Positions 45,265 through 54,786 are shown, numbered from the stretch's first letter. The stretch is 64,000 bases of DNA from an uncultured Flavobacteriaceae bacterium (GCA_947500435.1 CANMRV010000002.1:558001-622000), one strand, 5' to 3'. Notes: generated from the sequence alone by a model not told the origin. Made by a program: numbers and translations.

Positions 45265-46377
45265 ATGCAGTCACTTTTGAATCAACTGGTCTATTTTGGA
45301 TTTTTTCAGAGTCTATTATTGCTTTTTATTTATGGGTTTTCACCCAAGAATAGAAAACGAATCAATGGATATATGGCCTTTTTTATAGGTGTTGTATCCT
45401 TCGGGCTGATTGGGAAAGTGCTTTATACGTCTGGAGTTGGTAATTACAACTTTCGTCTGATTTCGCTATCCGAACTTTCGGCATTGCTTTTTGGTCCAAC
45501 GATATTTCTATTCACTCGGTCTATCGTAAAACGAAAGGCGTTCTCAAAGCAGGATTTGGTGCATTATCTACCCGCCTTGGTCTATGTAATATTCGTGGCA
45601 GTGTATTTTGTTATTCCAAGTAATGAATTGCTCGTCTCTCGTGATAAAACAGGGGAATTGATGCGTGTAATCTACGCCTGTCATGCTGTTGGATTGGTTG
45701 TGAATATATTCTACTGGATGAAAGGCTGGCAATTGCTCAAAACTTTTGAGACAGACGTTCAGAATGAGCTCTCCTATGAACCACAAACCAATTTCCTGAG
45801 GATTTTCCTAGTCATAACGGGGATTTGTCTACTGGTATGGACAGGATTATTGTTGACGAGTTTCTTGGGATTCGATATGCTCGAACGCAATGCACGTCCT
45901 TACATTTGGTTGCTTTTGGTCCTAATTATACTTTTTATTACGTACTATGGAATGATAGCGCCACAAGTCTTACAATTATTACCGGTTGGGAGGACTGAAG
46001 TCAAGAAGTATACCCAGTCAAAGTTGAGTGCCTCGGATTTAGACCGTTTGAAAGAGCAGTTGGGTAGTTTGATGCTTGAGAAGAAACCCTACTTGAATAG
46101 CAAATTACTAAAAGCTGAACTAGCGGAGATGTTAGGCGTCAATGACCCCGAATTGGCACGTTTACTGAACGAGAATATCGGAATGAATTTTTTTGAATAC
46201 GTGAACTATTATCGGATCAAGGAATTTGTTGCGCTGGCGAAAACAGATAAAGCGCAACAATTAACTTTTTTTGGTTTAGCACAAGAAGCAGGATTTCATT
46301 CCAAAACTACATTTAACAAATCATTTAAAAAGCTGATGGGAACTTCACCTTCAGCCTATTTCAATAAAAATTTATAA
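45265..46377 (+). CDS. AraC-type regulator with an N-terminal seven-helix membrane domain
   Basis: A 370-residue protein. Residues about 1-225 contain seven hydrophobic helices (for example QSLLLLFIYGF, MAFFIGVVSFGLIGKVLY, YIWLLLVLIILFITYYGMI). Residues about 265-370 are a double helix-turn-helix AraC domain (LLKAELAEMLGVNDPELARL, FFEYVNYYRIKEFVAL, GLAQEAGFHSKTTFNKSFKK). A membrane-bound regulator presumably senses a signal from the envelope. It lies between the secreted ABM-like protein and the DUF2911 gene with 9-bp and 1-bp gaps, so the three form an operon. Confidence 0.85.
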   Translation: MQSLLNQLVYFGFFQSLLLLFIYGFSPKNRKRINGYMAFFIGVVSFGLIGKVLYTSGVGNYNFRLISLSELSALLFGPTIFLFTRSIVKRKAFSKQDLVHYLPALVYVIFVAVYFVIPSNELLVSRDKTGELMRVIYACHAVGLVVNIFYWMKGWQLLKTFETDVQNELSYEPQTNFLRIFLVITGICLLVWTGLLLTSFLGFDMLERNARPYIWLLLVLIILFITYYGMIAPQVLQLLPVGRTEVKKYTQSKLSASDLDRLKEQLGSLMLEKKPYLNSKLLKAELAEMLGVNDPELARLLNENIGMNFFEYVNYYRIKEFVALAKTDKAQQLTFFGLAQEAGFHSKTTFNKSFKKLMGTSPSAYFNKNL

Positions 46378-46378
46378 C

Positions 46379-47200
46379 ATGAAACAGATTATTTTGATTA
46401 CGGCCATTTTTATGGCCATGACCGTGCATGCACAATTAAGACTACCAGCGCAGAGCCCATCATCTAGTATAAAGCAGACTATAGGACTCACGGAAGTAGA
46501 AATATCTTATTCCAGACCAAGTGTTCGGGAGCGAACTATTTTTGGGGATTTACTACCCTATAATGAATTTTGGCGGGTGGGTGCAAATGCCGCAACCAAG
46601 ATTACTTTATCTGGAGATGTCTTGATCGATGGCAAAGTTTTGAAAAAAGGAAGTTATTCTCTTTTAACATTACCTGACGAATCTACTTGGAAATTGAATT
46701 GGTATGAATATACGTCAGGGGATTGGAATGACTACGTAGAAGCCGCACCAGTATTAGAGATAAAAGTACCTGTAAAGAAAAGGGAATCAGTTCTTGAAAG
46801 CTTGGAATTTCATTTTCAGGATATTACTATGGAAAGTGCTACGTTGCTATTGGAGTGGGAGCGAAGTCGGTTAGAAATTCCGATTCAGGTGGATGAAAAA
46901 GAACAAATCTCAAAGGATATTATTCAAACTTTGGCTGGCCCGGATATCTTTGATTACTACGCTGCAGCTTTGTATCTGCATGAAAACCAAACAGAGTTGG
47001 ACCGTGCCTTGGAATATATTCAAAAGGTTACCGAATCCCCAAAAGCAATGTTTTTTGTGGTGACACGTGAAGCTTTGATCTTGCAGGATTTAGGTAGAAA
47101 TCAAGAAGCCAAAAAGGTCGCGGAACGTGCCTTGGCCCTTTCTAAAAGAGCTGATAACAATGATTTTATTCGAATGAATCAAAAAATCATCAATCAGTAA
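46379..47200 (+). CDS. DUF2911 family secreted protein
   Basis: A 273-residue protein with signal peptide MKQIILITAIFMAMTVHAQ. The DUF2911 domain fills about residues 25-165: VEISYSRPSVRERTIFGDLL, NEFWRVGANAATKITLSGDV, GKVLKKGSYSLLTLPDEST. The rest (about 180-273) is helical and TPR-like (ALYLHENQTELDRALEYIQK). The family is common in Bacteroidetes and has no established biochemical role. It is the last gene of the operon with the membrane-bound AraC protein and is followed by a terminator. Confidence 0.85.
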   Translation: MKQIILITAIFMAMTVHAQLRLPAQSPSSSIKQTIGLTEVEISYSRPSVRERTIFGDLLPYNEFWRVGANAATKITLSGDVLIDGKVLKKGSYSLLTLPDESTWKLNWYEYTSGDWNDYVEAAPVLEIKVPVKKRESVLESLEFHFQDITMESATLLLEWERSRLEIPIQVDEKEQISKDIIQTLAGPDIFDYYAAALYLHENQTELDRALEYIQKVTESPKAMFFVVTREALILQDLGRNQEAKKVAERALALSKRADNNDFIRMNQKIINQ

Positions 47201-47222
47201 ACGTACAGTTTACTACTGAGAG

Positions 47223-47252
47223 CGCTCAGAGTCTTTTCACTCGGAGCGTTTT
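47223..47252 (+). terminator. Rho-independent terminator after the DUF2911 gene
   Basis: A 10-bp stem CGCTCAGAGT / ACTCGGAGCG (one mismatch) with a 6-base loop and a TTTTCTT tail, 22 bp after the stop codon. Confidence 0.75.
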
Positions 47253-47289
47253 CTTCCAATCTAAAACGCAAATCAACATTGCTGCACGG

Positions 47290-47616
47290 TCATTTCCCTT
47301 GTTCAAACTCAAAGGCAACACCCCCAAACCATTTGGAAAAGGAATTATAGAGAATCGCTTCAATAATTCCCACTAAAAACCCTATAATGGCTCCTATGAG
47401 TGGCATTCCTATCAGTGCTCCAAAGGCCAGCAAAGTCCCATGACTTAAGCCTGGTGTTTTCATAGCTTCTGGGGATAATAGTTCTAAACTGACAAGAGCA
47501 TCGATAAGTAAACCTCCAAAAGAATAGATAATTCCACAGAGAGCTCCCAAAAGAGTAACAAGTACTGCTTGGAATTTTGCAAATGCGAATACTTTGATAT
47601 GTTTTAGCTTTTTCAT
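47290..47616 (-). CDS. Small two-helix membrane protein (DUF3566-like end)
   Basis: A 108-residue protein with two hydrophobic segments (AVLVTLLGALCGIIYSFGGLLIDAL and a Gly-rich FGALIGMPLIGAIIGFLVGII). The closing YNSFSKWFGGVAFEFEQ resembles the conserved end of DUF3566 proteins (YN-x-x-x-K-x-x-GG-x-x-x-E). It is monocistronic, converging on the DUF2911 operon. Function unknown. Confidence 0.55.
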   Translation of the reverse strand: MKKLKHIKVFAFAKFQAVLVTLLGALCGIIYSFGGLLIDALVSLELLSPEAMKTPGLSHGTLLAFGALIGMPLIGAIIGFLVGIIEAILYNSFSKWFGGVAFEFEQGK

Positions 47617-47785
47617 TAGTCCCTCATTTTAAGCATTCTAGACAAACTCTTTCTATTTTACCTTGAATTTGTTATTTTCAACTCGTTAAAAGTTACAAAA
47701 GACAAAATAAAAAACCGGTTTTTCTGTTATTGGTTTGATAGACCAAATCAAATACCTAAAGTCCTAACTTAACCGAAAACGTCCC

Positions 47786-49036
47786 GTGCGAAGATTTAAA
47801 ATCTTAAGTGGAGTATCATTTCTAGTCCTGACCTATATTCTAGCTACAGCCTCAAGCTTTACAAGTAGTGAGCCTGAAGTTGTTGTACCTACTGTCAGTC
47901 CAGAGGAATTATTAGCTGAAAAGAAGAAATCCGAAATCTATAAAAAGCGCCAACAGGGACTTCATGATGCGTTAAAAGCCTATTTCAATAAAGCGATTCA
48001 AGCTGGCGATATCGTAGGCGCTGGAGTGAGCATTGTACAAGGAGATTCGATTGTGATTTCTGAAGGCTTCGGAAAGCGAAGTATCAATGCAAAAGCGAAG
48101 GTAGATGGCGAAACTGTATTTCGATTAGGTTCTTTGTCCAAAGGCTTTGCAGGCATATTAGCTGCTGATTTAAAAGCTGAGGGGAAACTATCTTGGAACG
48201 ATAAAATCACGGATTATATCCCTGAATTTCAGTTGGGTGACCGCAGGAATACAGATAAAATCAAATTGGCACATATCTTATCGCACACCTCTGGAACACC
48301 ATATCACAGCTTTACCAACTTGGTGGAAGCAGGATTACCCATGGAGACTATTGCCACACGCTTTGATGAAGTAAAACCAATAAGCAAGCCGGGGCACCAA
48401 TATAGTTATCAAAACGCTATGTTTTCCTTGAGTCAAGAAGTTATGCTAAAGGTAACCGGTACAGATACCAAGACCTTATTGCAAGACCGTTTCTTCAAAC
48501 CCTTGGGTATGGAGACGGTTTCAATGAATCACAAGGATTTGATGGAGACTGAAAATGTAGCAATGCCGCATTCCAAACGCCGCAGTGGATGGAGAACTTT
48601 ACCACTTCGTGATCGCTATTACAATGCTGTTGCCGCTGGAGGTATTAATGCAAGTTCTTTGGATATGGCCAAATGGATGCGCTTTTTACTTGGACATAAC
48701 CCGGAGATAATGAAAGAAAACGCATTACAAGAAGTTTTCGAACCTTTTATTTCTGTGAATAACCACAGGAAGTACTACCAGCGTTGGCCTGGACATCTAC
48801 AATCATCGTACGGGTATGGATGGCGTATTCATAAATTTCAAGAGTCCGAAGCCAAGAAGGAATTTACTATCTGGCACCATGGTGGAAGCGTCAACAACTT
48901 CAGAAATGAAATTGCGGTCTACCCTGAAGCTGATTTAGGTATTTGTGTGCTTTTGAATGGTAATTCAAAAATAGCAAGAACCGTAATACCAGATTTGCAT
49001 GAGATCGTTAAGAACACCTACGATCAATTCCAATAA
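47786..49036 (+). CDS. Secreted serine beta-lactamase/DD-peptidase-like hydrolase (class C type)
   Basis: A 416-residue protein beginning at GTG with a hydrophobic leader. The three active-site elements are present: S116-LSK (S-x-x-K), Y208-QN (Y-x-N) and HHGGS near 368 in place of KTG. Other family phrases: RLGSLSKGFAGI, ILSHTSGTPYHSF, YGYGWRIHKF. Such enzymes hydrolyse esters, D-amino peptides or peptidoglycan; which one cannot be told. A short charged helix (about 40-60) links the leader to the domain. It stands upstream of the GH4 operon, which has its own promoter. Confidence 0.82.
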   Translation: MRRFKILSGVSFLVLTYILATASSFTSSEPEVVVPTVSPEELLAEKKKSEIYKKRQQGLHDALKAYFNKAIQAGDIVGAGVSIVQGDSIVISEGFGKRSINAKAKVDGETVFRLGSLSKGFAGILAADLKAEGKLSWNDKITDYIPEFQLGDRRNTDKIKLAHILSHTSGTPYHSFTNLVEAGLPMETIATRFDEVKPISKPGHQYSYQNAMFSLSQEVMLKVTGTDTKTLLQDRFFKPLGMETVSMNHKDLMETENVAMPHSKRRSGWRTLPLRDRYYNAVAAGGINASSLDMAKWMRFLLGHNPEIMKENALQEVFEPFISVNNHRKYYQRWPGHLQSSYGYGWRIHKFQESEAKKEFTIWHHGGSVNNFRNEIAVYPEADLGICVLLNGNSKIARTVIPDLHEIVKNTYDQFQ

Positions 49037-49093
49037 TTTTGCTACTGCTATTAAATAGCTTGGTTAATCCTCTAAAATAGAGATGGCCGGGTA

Positions 49094-49125
49094 TTTGTTT
49101 CCGCCGTAAAATCCTTCTATATTTA
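49094..49125 (+). promoter_or_regulatory. Bacteroidetes-type promoter of the GH4/symporter/isomerase operon
   Basis: TTTG at 49094-49097 and TATATTTA at 49118-49125 are 20 bp apart, close to the phylum consensus TTTG (-33) and TAnnTTTG (-7, here seven of eight positions). The predicted start, near 49131, leaves about 25 bp before the ATG. Confidence 0.55.
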
Positions 49126-49154
49126 GACTTTTACTAGATATAAAAGCATACTTC

Positions 49155-50528
49155 ATGGTTAAAATCGCCTATATAGGGGCTGGTAGTTTACAATTCGGAC
49201 CGATTATCGTGCAAGATATTTTGATGAGTACTACACTTTGTCAAAATGGTTTGGAAATCCATTTGATGGATATTGAAAAAAGTCATTTAGACCATGTGGT
49301 CAAACATGGTGAGTATGTGAATGAGAAGCTGAACCGCCAGGCCAAAATTATTGCAACTACGAATAGGGATGAGGCCATTAAGGGTGCCGATTTCGTCATA
49401 TGCGCCCTTGAAAAAGACCGTAATGTTTATTGGACACAAGATTTTCATATCCCCAGAAAATACGGATTTAAGCAAGTTTACGGAGAGAATGGGGGCGTAG
49501 GTTCTCTTTTTCACGCCCTGCGAAATATTAAGGTTATCATGGATTTGGCAAGGGCTATGGAAACCTTATGTCCCGATGCGATGCTTTTGAATTTCTCCAA
49601 TCCAGAACATAAAATATGTGAAGCGGTAACGCGATTAACTTCTATAAAAGCTGTGGGCCTTTGTCATGGTGTTTTTATGGGAAGGGAGCAATTATCCGAA
49701 TTGTTGGATGTTCCCTTAAACGATTTACAAACGAAAGCCTGTGGAATAAATCATTTTACTTGGTTTCAGGAAATAATTCAAAAATCCACAGGGGAAGATT
49801 TGTATCCAAAACTGCGTGAGGTCGAACAAAAAGGGGATTGGTTGGCCAAATGGCACGAATTGGCCTTAGGCAGAATACTGTTCAGACGCTTCGGGCAATG
49901 GCCTTCCCCAGCATCTAATCACTATGGGGAATATATCCGGTGGGCAGAGGAGTTTGTGATTCCGCAGTTGCAATTTTTCTACGACCCTTCAGAAGGTCAT
50001 CCCTGGGAAAACAATCAAATTCCTGAGGGAGTGTATACTGTTGACCGTGTCGATTATGAACGAGAATGGACGAAAGATTGGAGCAAGAAACTACTACCAG
50101 TAGGAAGCACCGAAGAAATACAATTGGAAAATGAGGACGGAAGCTTTAAAAGTTCTGGTGAAATAGCGACCCAAATTATGGAGTCCGTAGTAAGCAATGA
50201 AAAGCAGTGGCTTGAAGCTGTGAATGTACCGAACAAAGGGGCGATTCCGAATTTGCCTGATGATTTGGTAGTGGAACTTCCCGCGTATTCTGATGCTGAC
50301 GGAATTCAACCGGTTTCCATGGAACCCATTCCAGAAGGCATTGCGGCGACCATTCGATTACACGCCAGCATTCACCAACTATTGGTGGAGGCCTATGACG
50401 AACAATCCAAAGACAAACTATTGCAGGCCATTTTGATTGAACCTACGGTAAACTCTTATCGCAACGCCATTGATATGTGCAATGAAATGCTGACTTTACA
50501 AAAAGAGGTGTTGCCTCCGCTGAATTAA
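49155..50528 (+). CDS. GH4 family NAD- and metal-dependent glycosidase (alpha-galactosidase/alpha-glucuronidase type)
   Basis: A 457-residue protein with an N-terminal Rossmann start VKIAYIGAGSLQFG for NAD+, then FVICALEKDR, GENGGVGSLFHALRN and NFSNPEHKICEAV. The metal ligands of the family are visible as Cys 170 in GLCHGV and His 200 in GINHFTW. GH4 enzymes cleave glycosides by a redox-elimination route in the cytoplasm and accept several sugars, so the substrate is uncertain; the Cys-His-Gly form points to the alpha-galactosidase/alpha-glucuronidase side rather than phospho-glycosidases. First gene of a three-gene operon. Confidence 0.85.
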   Translation: MVKIAYIGAGSLQFGPIIVQDILMSTTLCQNGLEIHLMDIEKSHLDHVVKHGEYVNEKLNRQAKIIATTNRDEAIKGADFVICALEKDRNVYWTQDFHIPRKYGFKQVYGENGGVGSLFHALRNIKVIMDLARAMETLCPDAMLLNFSNPEHKICEAVTRLTSIKAVGLCHGVFMGREQLSELLDVPLNDLQTKACGINHFTWFQEIIQKSTGEDLYPKLREVEQKGDWLAKWHELALGRILFRRFGQWPSPASNHYGEYIRWAEEFVIPQLQFFYDPSEGHPWENNQIPEGVYTVDRVDYEREWTKDWSKKLLPVGSTEEIQLENEDGSFKSSGEIATQIMESVVSNEKQWLEAVNVPNKGAIPNLPDDLVVELPAYSDADGIQPVSMEPIPEGIAATIRLHASIHQLLVEAYDEQSKDKLLQAILIEPTVNSYRNAIDMCNEMLTLQKEVLPPLN

Positions 50529-50565
50529 ATGCAAATAGACCAAACTCTCCAAAATCCAAAGGCCT

Positions 50566-52362
50566 ATGGGACTTGAACCCCTAGATTGGGCCGTTATCAT
50601 TGCCTATCTACTCTTATCGATAGGAATCGCATTTTTTGTTGCGAAACATAAAGCAAAGAATATTACTGACTTTTTCGTTGCAGGCCGCAATTTACCTTGG
50701 TGGCTTTTAGGAACCTCGATTGCTGCCACTTGGTTTGCCACTGATGCTCCATTAGCTGTAACCGCATTGGTGCGAAGCAAAGGGATTTATGGTAATTGGC
50801 TCTGGTGGTATTTAGGAACAGGCATTATGATGATGGTCTTTTTCTATGCGAAATATTGGCGTAGGGCCGAGATACTGACCGATGCCGAAATGATTGAACT
50901 GCGGTATAGTGGTAAGTCGGCTTCGGTACTTCGGGGTTTTACAGCTGCTTTCTTCGGAATTTTTAAAAATTGTATTTCCATGGGATGGGTGATACTCGCC
51001 ATGCTCAAATTTTCGAATATCATGCTAGGCTGGAGCGCTGAATTTGCGCTCGGAATAACCTTAACCTTTGCACTTGTTCATACCCTAACTTCAGGAATCA
51101 AAGGCGTAGTAATCTTAGATATGCTACACTTTTCTGTGGGAACTATAAGTACCATGATACTTGCCATATTAGTTATGGTTCAGATTGGTGGACCAACAGA
51201 ACTAGCCAGCCAAATTGCAGCAAGAGCTGATGCACCAGCAGGCGTATTGGATATGCTTCCGGATTTATCACATATCGGTGCTACTGAAATGATTGCCTTT
51301 GGCTGCCTTATCAGTGTCCTATGGCTCGGGCAAGCACAGGGCGATGGGTATATTGTGCAACGTCTGTTTTCTGCAAAGAACGAAAAACATGCGATTAAGG
51401 CTTCATTGTGGTTTGCAGTTGCGGGAGTAGTTATTTTAACCTGGCCCTGGATTGTGGTCGGTCTTGGTTCCATAGTTATTTTACCCATTTCTGAAGCAAC
51501 TCCAGCTTTATTGGCAGACCCTGAGTTGGCCTATCCGATGATGATTCATGAGGTGTTGCCAGTGGGGTTGAAAGGACTTTTAGTAGCGGCCTTTATGGCA
51601 GCCTTTATGAGTACAGTTGATACCCATTTGTGTTGGGGAGGTTCATATATGGTTAATGATATTTACAAACGCTTTATCAACACCAAAGGCAATGATAGTC
51701 ACTATTTGATGATTTCCCGGGTGAGCATCACATTGTTATTAGTACTATCGGCAGTAGCTGCCTGGCAGATGGATAGTATAGCAGGAGCCTGGATTTACAT
51801 CATTGAAATTATTTCAGGTATTGCTATTATAGTAATGCTCCGCTGGTTTTGGTGGCGTATCAATGCATGGTCCGAAATTGCATCTATGCTATCTGCTTTG
51901 TTCTTAGCCAACGGCTTTTTATGGATTAAATGGATTCATAACTTCGGATGGGTCAATGATAGCATATTAGCGCAAGTGAATGGCTGGTACGAAGATGATG
52001 TCGCACTGATACGCGCGACAGTAATTCTATTGTTATGTACTGCCATAAGTTTGATAGTGACCTTCGCAACAAAACCTGTGGACAATGAAAAACTAGTTTC
52101 GTTCTATAAAAAAGTCCGCCCGAAAGGATGGTGGGGACCCATTGCAGCCCAGGTTCCTGAATATGTTGATACAAGTAGTTCACGAAATTCTTGGCTGGGC
52201 TTTGTTTTTGGGGTCATCTTTTTGAATAGCATTTTATTTAGCGTAGGGCACTTAATATTAGGAAGTTATACTATTTCATTGATATTGATGGTTATAGGTG
52301 GAATTACAGGTTGGTTGACGCTAAAATTGGTGGAAACAGCAAAAACACAGGAGGTTTTATGA
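50566..52362 (+). CDS. Sodium:solute symporter (SSS family)
   Basis: A 598-residue protein with 13-14 hydrophobic helices. Family signatures: ITDFFVAGRNLPWWLLGTSI, TWFATDAPLAVTAL, and the AFMAAFMSTVDTHLCWGGSY segment that corresponds to the Na+-binding helix. It imports a small sugar or glycoside with sodium. It lies 37 bp after GH4 and overlaps the isomerase gene by 4 bp (ATGA), so it likely carries the substrate of these two enzymes. Confidence 0.9.
   Translation: MGLEPLDWAVIIAYLLLSIGIAFFVAKHKAKNITDFFVAGRNLPWWLLGTSIAATWFATDAPLAVTALVRSKGIYGNWLWWYLGTGIMMMVFFYAKYWRRAEILTDAEMIELRYSGKSASVLRGFTAAFFGIFKNCISMGWVILAMLKFSNIMLGWSAEFALGITLTFALVHTLTSGIKGVVILDMLHFSVGTISTMILAILVMVQIGGPTELASQIAARADAPAGVLDMLPDLSHIGATEMIAFGCLISVLWLGQAQGDGYIVQRLFSAKNEKHAIKASLWFAVAGVVILTWPWIVVGLGSIVILPISEATPALLADPELAYPMMIHEVLPVGLKGLLVAAFMAAFMSTVDTHLCWGGSYMVNDIYKRFINTKGNDSHYLMISRVSITLLLVLSAVAAWQMDSIAGAWIYIIEIISGIAIIVMLRWFWWRINAWSEIASMLSALFLANGFLWIKWIHNFGWVNDSILAQVNGWYEDDVALIRATVILLLCTAISLIVTFATKPVDNEKLVSFYKKVRPKGWWGPIAAQVPEYVDTSSSRNSWLGFVFGVIFLNSILFSVGHLILGSYTISLILMVIGGITGWLTLKLVETAKTQEVL
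52349..52354 (+). promoter_or_regulatory. Strong Shine-Dalgarno site deciding the isomerase start
   Basis: AGGAGG lies five bases before the ATG at 52359, a perfect match to the anti-SD core. Such strong sites are rare in Bacteroidetes. It sits inside the end of the symporter gene and supports the ATGA start over the upstream alternative. Confidence 0.7.
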
Positions 52363-53045
52363 ACATCAATTACTTCTCGGATACAGAGACGATGAGTCAA
52401 CAGGCAACGAAGATTGTTCTTGAACAAGTCCGGCAAGATCCGGAATCATTGCTTTGTACTGCCACCGGAAACTCTCCAAAAAAACTCTACCAAAATCTAG
52501 CACAACATGCCAAATTGTTCGAAAAGACACGCATCATTCCTTTAGATGAATGGATTGGCCTGCCAACTCCCGAAGGTTCTTGTTTTTCCTATATCAAAGA
52601 ATATGTTTTGAATCCACTACAAATTCCCTCTGCACATTACTTTGGATTTAATGCCGATGCCACACCTTTAGAACAAGAATGTCTGCGAATTCAAGAGCTG
52701 TTGAGTCGAGAGGGTCCTATTGATGTATGTATCCTAGGTCTGGGAAAGAATGGACATTTAGGTTTTAATGAGCCAGCTGAGGAATTACAAGCGCATTGCC
52801 ATATCGCTAACTTGGCGGCACAATCGCAGGAACACAACATGATTGGGAGTGCCCCTACAAAACCAACAAAGGGACTGACATTAGGAATGCAAGATATTCT
52901 AGCTGCAAAAAAAATACTACTGTTGGTTTCCGGTGAGGGTAAAGAACTGGCTACAGAGCAATTGCTTTCAGGTACGATTACGACTGATTGTCCCGCGACA
53001 TGGCTTTGGAAGCACGATAACATTGAATGCCTAATAGTAAATTAA
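52359..53045 (+). CDS. agaI: Galactosamine-6-phosphate isomerase/deaminase (AgaI-like)
   Basis: A 228-residue member of the NagB superfamily, with the start fixed by the ATGA overlap and the SD site. The general base region is IPLDEWIG (Asp 63), and the active-site loop reads LGLGKNGHLGFNEPA, with Asn 131, His 133, Glu 138. Glucosamine-6-phosphate deaminase NagB has GNDGHIAFNEP, with Asp at the Asn position. The KNGHLG form, the closing CHI-x-x-L-x-A-x-x-Q-x-H and ITLG/LTLG phrases match the AgaI branch of galactosamine catabolism. The reaction would give tagatose-6-phosphate and ammonia. Assignment rests on motif comparison from memory. Confidence 0.68.
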   Translation: MNINYFSDTETMSQQATKIVLEQVRQDPESLLCTATGNSPKKLYQNLAQHAKLFEKTRIIPLDEWIGLPTPEGSCFSYIKEYVLNPLQIPSAHYFGFNADATPLEQECLRIQELLSREGPIDVCILGLGKNGHLGFNEPAEELQAHCHIANLAAQSQEHNMIGSAPTKPTKGLTLGMQDILAAKKILLLVSGEGKELATEQLLSGTITTDCPATWLWKHDNIECLIVN

Positions 53046-53084
53046 GGTTGGACGTTATCATTTTTACAAAGGTTAGTTTCTGAA

Positions 53085-54716
53085 TTAGTCCATATTAAGA
53101 ACCGCTGGAAGCACATATTCCTTCATGATTTTGTCCGCATTGGCGTGTGCTGTCGGTGAACCATAAGCCGAAGCAGTAATGACGACAACAAACGGAATGT
53201 CTTTGAAAACAAAAATCTTGTTTCCACCATTTCCACTGCAATAGGAGACTTCATATTCAGTGTTATCAATAGTATAGGTTTTGTTCCAAAATAAATAACC
53301 GTAATGTCCATCTGACTGTTGAACTTGTTTGGCTAAACTTTTTTCAACCCATTCTTTATTCAAAAGTTGCTTGCCATTCCAAACCCCTTTATTTTTATAT
53401 AGTTGCCCGTATTTTGCGAAATCAACCGCTCTAAGCTGAATACCACCAGCAGTATTGCCCACTTTTTGAGGGGTATATTGCCAGCGATAATTAGTAATAC
53501 CTAAGGGTTTAAATATTTTTTTATCTGCGTAATCTACTAAGCCACCTGGGACGGATTTATGGACAATATCGCCCAAAACAACTATGCCAGCGGTAAAATA
53601 TGAAAAGTCTTTCTCCATGGTTTTTTCCTCGTCCATGGGCAGGTCTAATGCAAATTTGACCCAATCCTTTGTGGGATACATATTTTCTTCATTTCCCGGA
53701 TTGCTGTAATCATCATCATTGCCAACAAAGCCAGAACTCATGCTTAACAACGATTTGAGGGTTACCGCATCTTTTTCGGGACTGTAATTATCGAAGGTTT
53801 TTAAATCGTAAAAATCCTTTAAAATTGCCTCTTCACTTGAAATATGCTTTTCTTCTATCGCAACGCCTAGCATAGTGGAGGCAATGGTTTTACCTACAGA
53901 CCGAGGATTATGCAAGCTATCACGACCTGCTCCGTTAAAATATTCTTCCAATAGAAGTTGCCCTTCTTTTATAACCACGATACCATTGATATTTTCAAAT
54001 CGTCGCTGAGCTATTTTTTTGTTGAGTGCCTCTATTTTTTTGACATCGATTTTTTCATCTGAGATTTCCCAACCACTATTGGGGAGTACTTTCTGTAACG
54101 GCAGTAGACTTGGGTCCACAAAAATTTCCGGTACTTCTACGTTGATATTTCCTTTAGCTAAGAGCTTCCCTATTTTTAAATCACTCCCTTGAACATAAGG
54201 CCTAACCTCAATACTTAAGACGTGTTCCCCTTCATCAAGTGCATCTTGCCCGCCGCCCAATTTGATAAATTTCATCCATAGAAACCATCCCCAATAGTCT
54301 AGTTGATTCGGAGCGACTAAACGAACGTTGTGTTGAAGTTGTTCTGTTTTAGAAGGTGCTAGTCCAGCCCCAGTATTTAGATTCTCTACATAAACGGTTT
54401 TACCATCCACCAGAAATGAAAATTGAAAATTCCCTGCCGCTAATAATTCGGCTTCATTTAAACCGGGCGCGAGTGTTTGAAGGCTTTTTACGAGTGGCTC
54501 TTCTAGAGTAAATTGTACACTGAGATAGGGATCCTCGTTTAGCGTAAAACTATCGGAAAAGCCAAGTTCATTGATGGTTTTCTTGGTAAAATCTTCTATT
54601 GAAAAACGTAAGGTATTCGCTTCCGCTATCGCAGAGTTTTTTGATGTTTGCGAATTACTGTTTTTACACGATGCTAGGGCAAAGGTTAAAAGGACAACTA
54701 ATTGAAATAATTTCAT
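53085..54716 (-). CDS. Serine hydrolase lipoprotein (beta-lactamase/DD-peptidase-like)
   Basis: A 543-residue lipoprotein (lipobox TFALASC). The first 200 residues are an extra beta-rich N-terminal domain (SIEDFTKKTINELGFSDSF, LSIEVRPYVQG); the catalytic part starts near 230 with S-x-x-K in NPRSVGKTIAST, DAVTLKSLLSMSSGFVG, a Tyr in SYFTAGIV, and GNGGNKIFV near the end. The substrate is unknown. It follows the AraC gene in the same direction with about 70 bp between. Confidence 0.8.
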   Translation of the reverse strand: MKLFQLVVLLTFALASCKNSNSQTSKNSAIAEANTLRFSIEDFTKKTINELGFSDSFTLNEDPYLSVQFTLEEPLVKSLQTLAPGLNEAELLAAGNFQFSFLVDGKTVYVENLNTGAGLAPSKTEQLQHNVRLVAPNQLDYWGWFLWMKFIKLGGGQDALDEGEHVLSIEVRPYVQGSDLKIGKLLAKGNINVEVPEIFVDPSLLPLQKVLPNSGWEISDEKIDVKKIEALNKKIAQRRFENINGIVVIKEGQLLLEEYFNGAGRDSLHNPRSVGKTIASTMLGVAIEEKHISSEEAILKDFYDLKTFDNYSPEKDAVTLKSLLSMSSGFVGNDDDYSNPGNEENMYPTKDWVKFALDLPMDEEKTMEKDFSYFTAGIVVLGDIVHKSVPGGLVDYADKKIFKPLGITNYRWQYTPQKVGNTAGGIQLRAVDFAKYGQLYKNKGVWNGKQLLNKEWVEKSLAKQVQQSDGHYGYLFWNKTYTIDNTEYEVSYCSGNGGNKIFVFKDIPFVVVITASAYGSPTAHANADKIMKEYVLPAVLNMD

Positions 54717-54786
54717 TTGAAAAGATTTGATTGATTTTGTGCAAGGTAGTATTCCTTTTTCGCGCAGAATTGTATAAAATTAACTT

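Noticed and set aside
50568..50592. A second T-arm-like stretch on the minus strand at the start of the symporter gene.
   Set aside because: It lies fully inside a convincing coding start (MGLEPLDW) and lacks the other tRNA arms.
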